A stretch of 64,000 bases of DNA. It comes from JAJTFA01 sp051715425. Lineage in GTDB: Bacteria > Bacteroidota > Bacteroidia > UKL13-3. The stretch spans positions 65,590 through 129,589 of the forward strand of contig JBPXJS010000042.1 of assembly GCA_051715425.1 (NCBI GenBank), in the 5' to 3' direction. This document shows positions 60,115-64,000 of the stretch, one piece after another. The notes under the pieces were generated by a model, which saw only the letters and a list, made by a program, of their open reading frames with translations, made no database searches and was not told the origin of the DNA. Both the position numbers and the translations under genes were made by a program. Numbering within the stretch: position 1 is the stretch's first letter; the number at the start of each line of letters is the position of its first letter.

Positions 60115-62080
60115 CAGGAATATCAATAATGGCAGTGGTGCCGTTTCCGGGTGTGGAATCAAACAGAATTTCTCCGTTTAGAAACCGTATTCTCGATATG
60201 ATATTTTTTAATCCTATTCCGGGGAAATCATTTACCCGTTTGGCATCAAACCCGATCCCGTTATCCTCTACCATAATATTGAGTCTGGATGGGTGTTTAA
60301 TCAGTTGAATACTTACCTGTGTTGCCTTTGAGTGCTTAATAATATTGTTTACCAGTTCCTGCATTACCCGGTAAAGCACAGTTTCCGTGGTGCTTTCCAA
60401 TCTTTCTGTAAGGCCAACAATCTGTAAATCTACCTTTAACATACCGGTTACCGATATTTTGTTTATAAAATCCCTGATGGCTGTAGCCAATCCTGCACGC
60501 AATAAAGCATTAGGCATCATATTATGGGAAATACTTCTCACTTCTTTAATAGATTCATCCAGCATGGCTTCAAGCGCGGTAAACTTGTTATAATCCTCGG
60601 CCGGTAATTGCCTGGCCTGGTTCTCAAAAACCGACATATTCATTTTCAGTGCCGACATCTGTTGCCCTATTCCATCATGCAGGTCTTTTGCAATGCGGAT
60701 TCTTTCTTTCTCTTCGGCTTCAATAATGGCTTTGTTGCGAATTTCCTGTTGTTTAAGCACCATTTCCTGCATCTTCACTTTTTGTTTTGCTTTGTACCTT
60801 ATATAAAACAGAACACTGATGAGCAACACCATCAAAATGGTAATAGCCAGTATAATTTGAATTAACCTGGCCCGTTCAATCATTAACTCCTGATCCCTCA
60901 TCACAATCTCTTTTAGTTTTCTCTCCTGATTCAATTGTTTTATTTCTGTTTCCTTTTTTTCTGTTTCGTATTTGGTTTGCATCTCAGCCAGCGAAACACG
61001 CATATCGGCATTGTTTAAACTATCTTTTATCTGATCCTGCAGTTTCATTTGCTCAAAGGCTTTCTGGTATTGCTTTGATCCGGAATAGGCAGAGGCCAGG
61101 CCAATATGTGCCGCTTTGGTAATGTCTTTATCTCCAATTTCTTCGGCAATTTTTAATCCCCTCGTATGGTAGGTAATCGCCTCATCATAACGTTTACGGG
61201 TTTCCATAATGGTTCCAATATCAATGGAACTGGTGGCAATACCTGCCTTGTCGCCAATTTCTTCCCTTATTTGTAAAGCCTTCTCATAAAAGGGGATTGC
61301 CTGTTCAAAAGCTTTCATATCCCTGTACATAATTCCAATATTGTTATAAGCAACAGCGAGGCTTTTTTTGTCATTGTTTTTTAACATGTATGGAATGGCT
61401 TTTTCGTAATAGGTAATCGCCTTTTTAAACTCTTTTTTCTCCCAATACAATCCGCCAATATTGTTATAGCTGGTAGGTAAAGCGGCTTCGTCTTTTAACT
61501 GTAAACGGATGTTGAGGGCTTTAAAATTATAGGTAATGGCAGTTTCCAGGTTACCCTGTTTTCTGCTCAATACGGCAATATTGTTATAGGCTTTGGCAAG
61601 TTTTGGCAAATCATGTTCGGCTTCGCAAATTTTGGCTGCATCAAGAAAATGTTTAAGGGCGGTGCTTACGTCTCCCTGTTTCAAGCTTATATTTCCAATA
61701 TTAAATGTTGCAGTAGCAACCCCAATCTGATCATTTATTTTTTGAAATAACAAACGGGAGAATTCATGTTCTGTTAAGGCTGCCTGATAATCACCGGAAT
61801 TAAATAGGGCCATACCGATAATATTATGTGCTTCAGCCTCTCCTTTGATGTACTTCAACTCAGCAGCAATTTCAGCGGCACGGGTGGCCACCCTCACGCT
61901 TCGTTTGGGTTCGCTGTTTTTAAGTTTAATACCACGCGCATTTAAGGCGTTTACTTTTGCTGTATCATTGGGCATGGTAAACAGATCGCTGTCGGTGCTG
62001 TCTTTATCCTGCTGTGCAAAGGAGGTAAATGGTACCGCAACAACAAACAGTAGCATATAGAATAACAAACGGTAAGTCAT
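60104..62080 (-). CDS. TPR-containing sensor histidine kinase (NarL/DesK type)
   Basis: 658 residues from the ATG at 62080. A signal peptide (about 1-23) leads to a periplasmic array of about eight TPR repeats (about 50-370; units such as AYNNIAVLSRKQGNLETAIT and SYNNIGGLYWEKKEFKKAIT). Then come a coiled coil, one membrane helix (about 405-428, LIQIILAITILMVLLISVLF), HisKA_3 with RIRIAKDLHDGIGQQMSALK (phospho-His in DLHDGIGQ) and an HATPase domain with ELVNNIIKHSKATQ, VEDNGIGFD and FPGIGLKNI. The cognate response regulator is not next to it. Signal unknown; TPR kinases of this design are common in Bacteroidota. Confidence 0.9.
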   Translation of the reverse strand: MTYRLLFYMLLFVVAVPFTSFAQQDKDSTDSDLFTMPNDTAKVNALNARGIKLKNSEPKRSVRVATRAAEIAAELKYIKGEAEAHNIIGMALFNSGDYQAALTEHEFSRLLFQKINDQIGVATATFNIGNISLKQGDVSTALKHFLDAAKICEAEHDLPKLAKAYNNIAVLSRKQGNLETAITYNFKALNIRLQLKDEAALPTSYNNIGGLYWEKKEFKKAITYYEKAIPYMLKNNDKKSLAVAYNNIGIMYRDMKAFEQAIPFYEKALQIREEIGDKAGIATSSIDIGTIMETRKRYDEAITYHTRGLKIAEEIGDKDITKAAHIGLASAYSGSKQYQKAFEQMKLQDQIKDSLNNADMRVSLAEMQTKYETEKKETEIKQLNQERKLKEIVMRDQELMIERARLIQIILAITILMVLLISVLFYIRYKAKQKVKMQEMVLKQQEIRNKAIIEAEEKERIRIAKDLHDGIGQQMSALKMNMSVFENQARQLPAEDYNKFTALEAMLDESIKEVRSISHNMMPNALLRAGLATAIRDFINKISVTGMLKVDLQIVGLTERLESTTETVLYRVMQELVNNIIKHSKATQVSIQLIKHPSRLNIMVEDNGIGFDAKRVNDFPGIGLKNIISRIRFLNGEILFDSTPGNGTTAIIDIPVNA

Positions 62081-62134
62081 TAAAACAAAACTAACCAAAT
62101 TGTACAAATAAGGATATAGGTGATTTTACGTAGA

Positions 62135-62857
62135 TTATTCTCTCCAGGGCAAATCGCCAATATGGTGCATATAACGTTGTATGCCCCTTGCTTTTCGGTC
62201 TATATAGTTGGAAGGTTTATTGGCCTTCCACCTGCGCGGGTTTGGCAGGCATGCTGCTATCAGGGCACTTTCACGGGAGCTTAAATCGGTAGCGGTTTTT
62301 TTAAAGTATTTTTGTGCTGCAGCCTCCACTCCATAAATACCATCACCCATTTCAATAATATTAATATACACTTCCAGGATGCGCTTTTTGGTCCACAATA
62401 ATTCAAGCGATAGGGTGATAAATATTTCCGGCACTTTTCTGATCCAGCTTCGTTTAGGGGTGAAAAATAAATTTTTTGCAGTTTGCTGAGAAATAGTACT
62501 TGCCCCTCGCATTTTTTTGCCTGTTTTCATTCCCCGTTCCAACGAGTTTTTTATTTGTTCAAGGTCAAAACCATAATGCTGTATAAATTTTACATCTTCT
62601 GAAGTAATTACTGCAAGGCAAAATTTATCAGAAACATAATCAATGCTTTTCCAGCTTTTACTCAGTTTCACTTCTTTTCCATCGCGCAACTGCTCATACA
62701 CCCTTACCAAATGGAGCGGTGTAACCGGAACCGGAATTACCCGGTACAGAATAATAAGCAACAAACCAATCTGGCACGAAAGAATAAACAGGTGTTTAAG
62801 GAACTGAACCACTGCCAGTCCCCAACGTTTAAGTTTATTGCCACCTTTTTTTGCCAT
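62135..62857 (-). CDS. mtgA: Monofunctional biosynthetic peptidoglycan transglycosylase
   Basis: 240 residues: one N-terminal membrane anchor (about 20-42), then a GT51 domain. Motif 1 is VITSEDVKFIQHYGFD with the catalytic Glu; motif 2 is RGASTISQQTAKNLFF; motif 3 is KRILEVYINIIEMGDGIYG; motif 4 is LIAACLPNPRRW. It polymerises lipid II into glycan strands without a transpeptidase domain. It lies on the same strand as the histidine kinase but 27 bases upstream of it, so cotranscription is possible. Confidence 0.93.
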   Translation of the reverse strand: MAKKGGNKLKRWGLAVVQFLKHLFILSCQIGLLLIILYRVIPVPVTPLHLVRVYEQLRDGKEVKLSKSWKSIDYVSDKFCLAVITSEDVKFIQHYGFDLEQIKNSLERGMKTGKKMRGASTISQQTAKNLFFTPKRSWIRKVPEIFITLSLELLWTKKRILEVYINIIEMGDGIYGVEAAAQKYFKKTATDLSSRESALIAACLPNPRRWKANKPSNYIDRKARGIQRYMHHIGDLPWRE

Positions 62858-62895
62858 CCGGTGTGCAAGTATAAATAAACTGCCACAGAGATGAC

Positions 62896-63087
62896 ATGGA
62901 AGAAATTAACAAATCCGAAGATGATGTGTGGGAATTGATTCATGCGATGAAGCAGGCGTGGAGCGATATTATAGTGTGTTCCCAGAAGCTTTCGTTCTTT
63001 GTTGCGCGGAAAAAATATCGCCCCTACAGGGCTCTTCTTTTTAGGCATATGTGGGATGTACCAAAATGCCGCTTCTACAAAGCTTGA
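62896..63087 (+). CDS. Possible truncated gene fragment running into the repeat array
   Basis: 63 residues. The first thirty (MEEINKSEDDVWELIHAMKQ and then AWSDIIV) look like a genuine protein start, with an amphipathic helix similar in style to the opening of SnoaL/DUF4440 proteins. From about residue 38 the frame is made of the repeat unit (RPYRALLFRHMWDVPKCRFY). The simplest reading is that the 5' end of a gene was cut off by the array; it may not be expressed. Weak evidence, and no known family confirmed. Confidence 0.3.
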   Translation: MEEINKSEDDVWELIHAMKQAWSDIIVCSQKLSFFVARKKYRPYRALLFRHMWDVPKCRFYKA

Positions 63088-64000
63088 GAGGATTCAGGTT
63101 AGTGAGGGCGAAAATGTCGTCCCCTACAGGGTTCTTCTTTTTTAGTCATATGAGAGATGTACCAAAATGCCGCTTCTACGAAGCTTGAGTGGATTCAGGT
63201 AAGTGAGGATCATTATGAAGCTTGAGAGGATTCAGGTTAGTGAAGGACAAAATATCCGCCCCTACAGGGCTCTTCTTTTTAGGCATTTGTGGGATGTACC
63301 AAAATGTCGCTTCTACGAAGCTTGAGTGGATCCAGGTAAGTGAGGATCATTATGAAGCTTGAGAGGATTCAGGTTAGTGAGGGCCAAAATGTCGCCCCTG
63401 CAGGGCTCTTCTTTTTAGTCATATGGGGGATGTACCAAAATGCCGCTTCTACGAAGCTTGAGTGGATTCAGGTAAGTGAGGGCCAAAATGTCGCCCCTAC
63501 AGGGCTCTTCTTTTTTAATCATATGGGGGATGTACCAAAATGCCGCTTCTACGAAGCTTGAGTGGATCCAGGTAAGTGAGGATCATTATGAAGCTTGAGA
63601 GGATTCAGGTTAGTGAGGGCCAAAATGTCGTCCCCTACAGGGTTCTTCTTTTTTAATCATATGGGGGATGTACCAAAATGCCGCTTCTACGAAGCTTGAG
63701 TGGATCCAGGTAAGTGAGGATCATTACGAAGCTAGAGTGGATTCAGGTAAGTGAGGGCGAAAATGTCGCCCCTACAGGGTTCTTCTTTTTTAATCATATG
63801 GGGGATGTACCAAAATGCCGCTTCTACGAAGCTTGAGTGGATCCAGGTAAGTGAGGATCATTATGAAGCTAGAGTGGATTCAGGTAAGTGAGGGCGAAAA
63901 TGTCGCCCCTGCAGGGTTCTTCTTTTTTAGTCATATGAGAGATGTACCAAAATGCCGCTTCTACGAAGCTTGAGTGGATCCAGGTAAGTGAGGATCATTA
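63010..64000. repeat. Higher-order tandem repeat array, units of about 100 and 137 bp, open at the right edge
   Basis: Eight copies of a unit whose landmark CCCCTACAGGG (or CCCCTGCAGGG) starts at 63021, 63121, 63259, 63395, 63494, 63632, 63769 and 63906, giving spacings of 100, 138, 136, 99, 138, 137 and 137. Every unit has a hairpin of the type GCCC-CTACA-GGGC followed by a T-rich run, then CATATGGGGGATGTACC and GCTTCTACGAAGC, a second hairpin. The long units add a 37-bp block (GTGAGGATCATTATGAAGC plus TTGAGAGGATTCAGG) that is a diverged copy of the unit's own end. Unit lengths are not multiples of three, so open frames within are chance products. No gene, transposase or CRISPR-like uniform spacer is present. 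Confidence 0.85.

Noticed and set aside
63340..63561. An open frame of 73 residues inside the repeat array with a repeated peptide pattern.
   Set aside because: It consists only of repeat units whose lengths are not multiples of three; the frame shifts from copy to copy and no start signal is seen. Most likely not a gene.
63010..64000. The array as a CRISPR.
   Set aside because: Units are 100-137 bp, spacers are not unique, all of the unit is conserved, and no cas gene is near.

Overview
The window is chromosomal DNA of a Bacteroidota bacterium, probably from the Chitinophagales/Sphingobacteriales/Flavobacteriales side of the phylum. The evidence is: several secreted proteins with type IX secretion (T9SS) C-terminal sorting domains; promoter elements of the TAnnTTTG type; very few Shine-Dalgarno sites except a near-perfect one before rpsU; DUF3467 directly after rpoC; DUF3822 next to rsmD; and a PorE-like OmpA protein. 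I see no phage, CRISPR array, transposase or rRNA operon. Assignments rest on reading motifs and gene order; no database search was run.

Layout. 1-6.4 kb (minus strand): the 5' end of an FMN reductase, a PorE-like periplasmic protein, and a saccharopine dehydrogenase-like gene between two paralogous GT-C type membrane proteins. 6.5-8.6 kb: a nucleobase/nucleoside salvage pair (cytidine deaminase, adenine deaminase). 8.6-12.7 kb (minus): HTTM membrane protein, lipoprotein, bestrophin, alpha/beta hydrolase, DinB-like protein. 12.8-18.8 kb: a cobalamin riboswitch followed by a BtuB-like TonB-dependent receptor, two T9SS-sorted surface proteins, a BtuG-like beta-propeller lipoprotein and a small DUF5522 protein, which together look like a B12 acquisition operon. 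18.9-20.6 kb: rpsU, a XerC/D recombinase and a short hibernation factor.

20.7-34.1 kb is the classic translation/transcription cluster: tRNA-Thr, Tyr, Gly, Thr, tuf, tRNA-Trp, secE, nusG, rplK, rplA, rplJ, rplL, rpoB, rpoC. It is followed by DUF3467, an unknown membrane protein, carA, eno and a DivIC/FtsB-like gene. 38-47 kb holds three T9SS-type surface proteins (one frameshifted), a carboxypeptidase-regulatory-like protein and a chromate transporter. 47.2-51 kb is a cytochrome c maturation operon (ccmC, a 56-residue ccmD, a CxxxY-type ccmE, ccmF) with no ccmH in the window. 51.8-53.8 kb is a kynurenine-pathway pair (3-hydroxyanthranilate dioxygenase, ACMS decarboxylase). Its intergenic space is filled by a four-helix-bundle (23S rRNA intervening-sequence type) gene bounded by inverted repeats. 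54-62.9 kb holds murA, a thioredoxin-fold protein, grpE-dnaJ, coaD-rsmD-DUF3822, a thioesterase, a TPR histidine kinase and mtgA. 63-64 kb is a tandem array with units of about 100 and 137 bp that runs off the window.

The points most worth a second look are the riboswitch-controlled B12 locus whose accessory proteins are T9SS cargo, the inverted-repeat-bounded IVP element inside the nbaC-nbaD operon, the higher-order repeat array at the right edge, the rpsU Shine-Dalgarno site, and the variant System I cytochrome c assembly genes.
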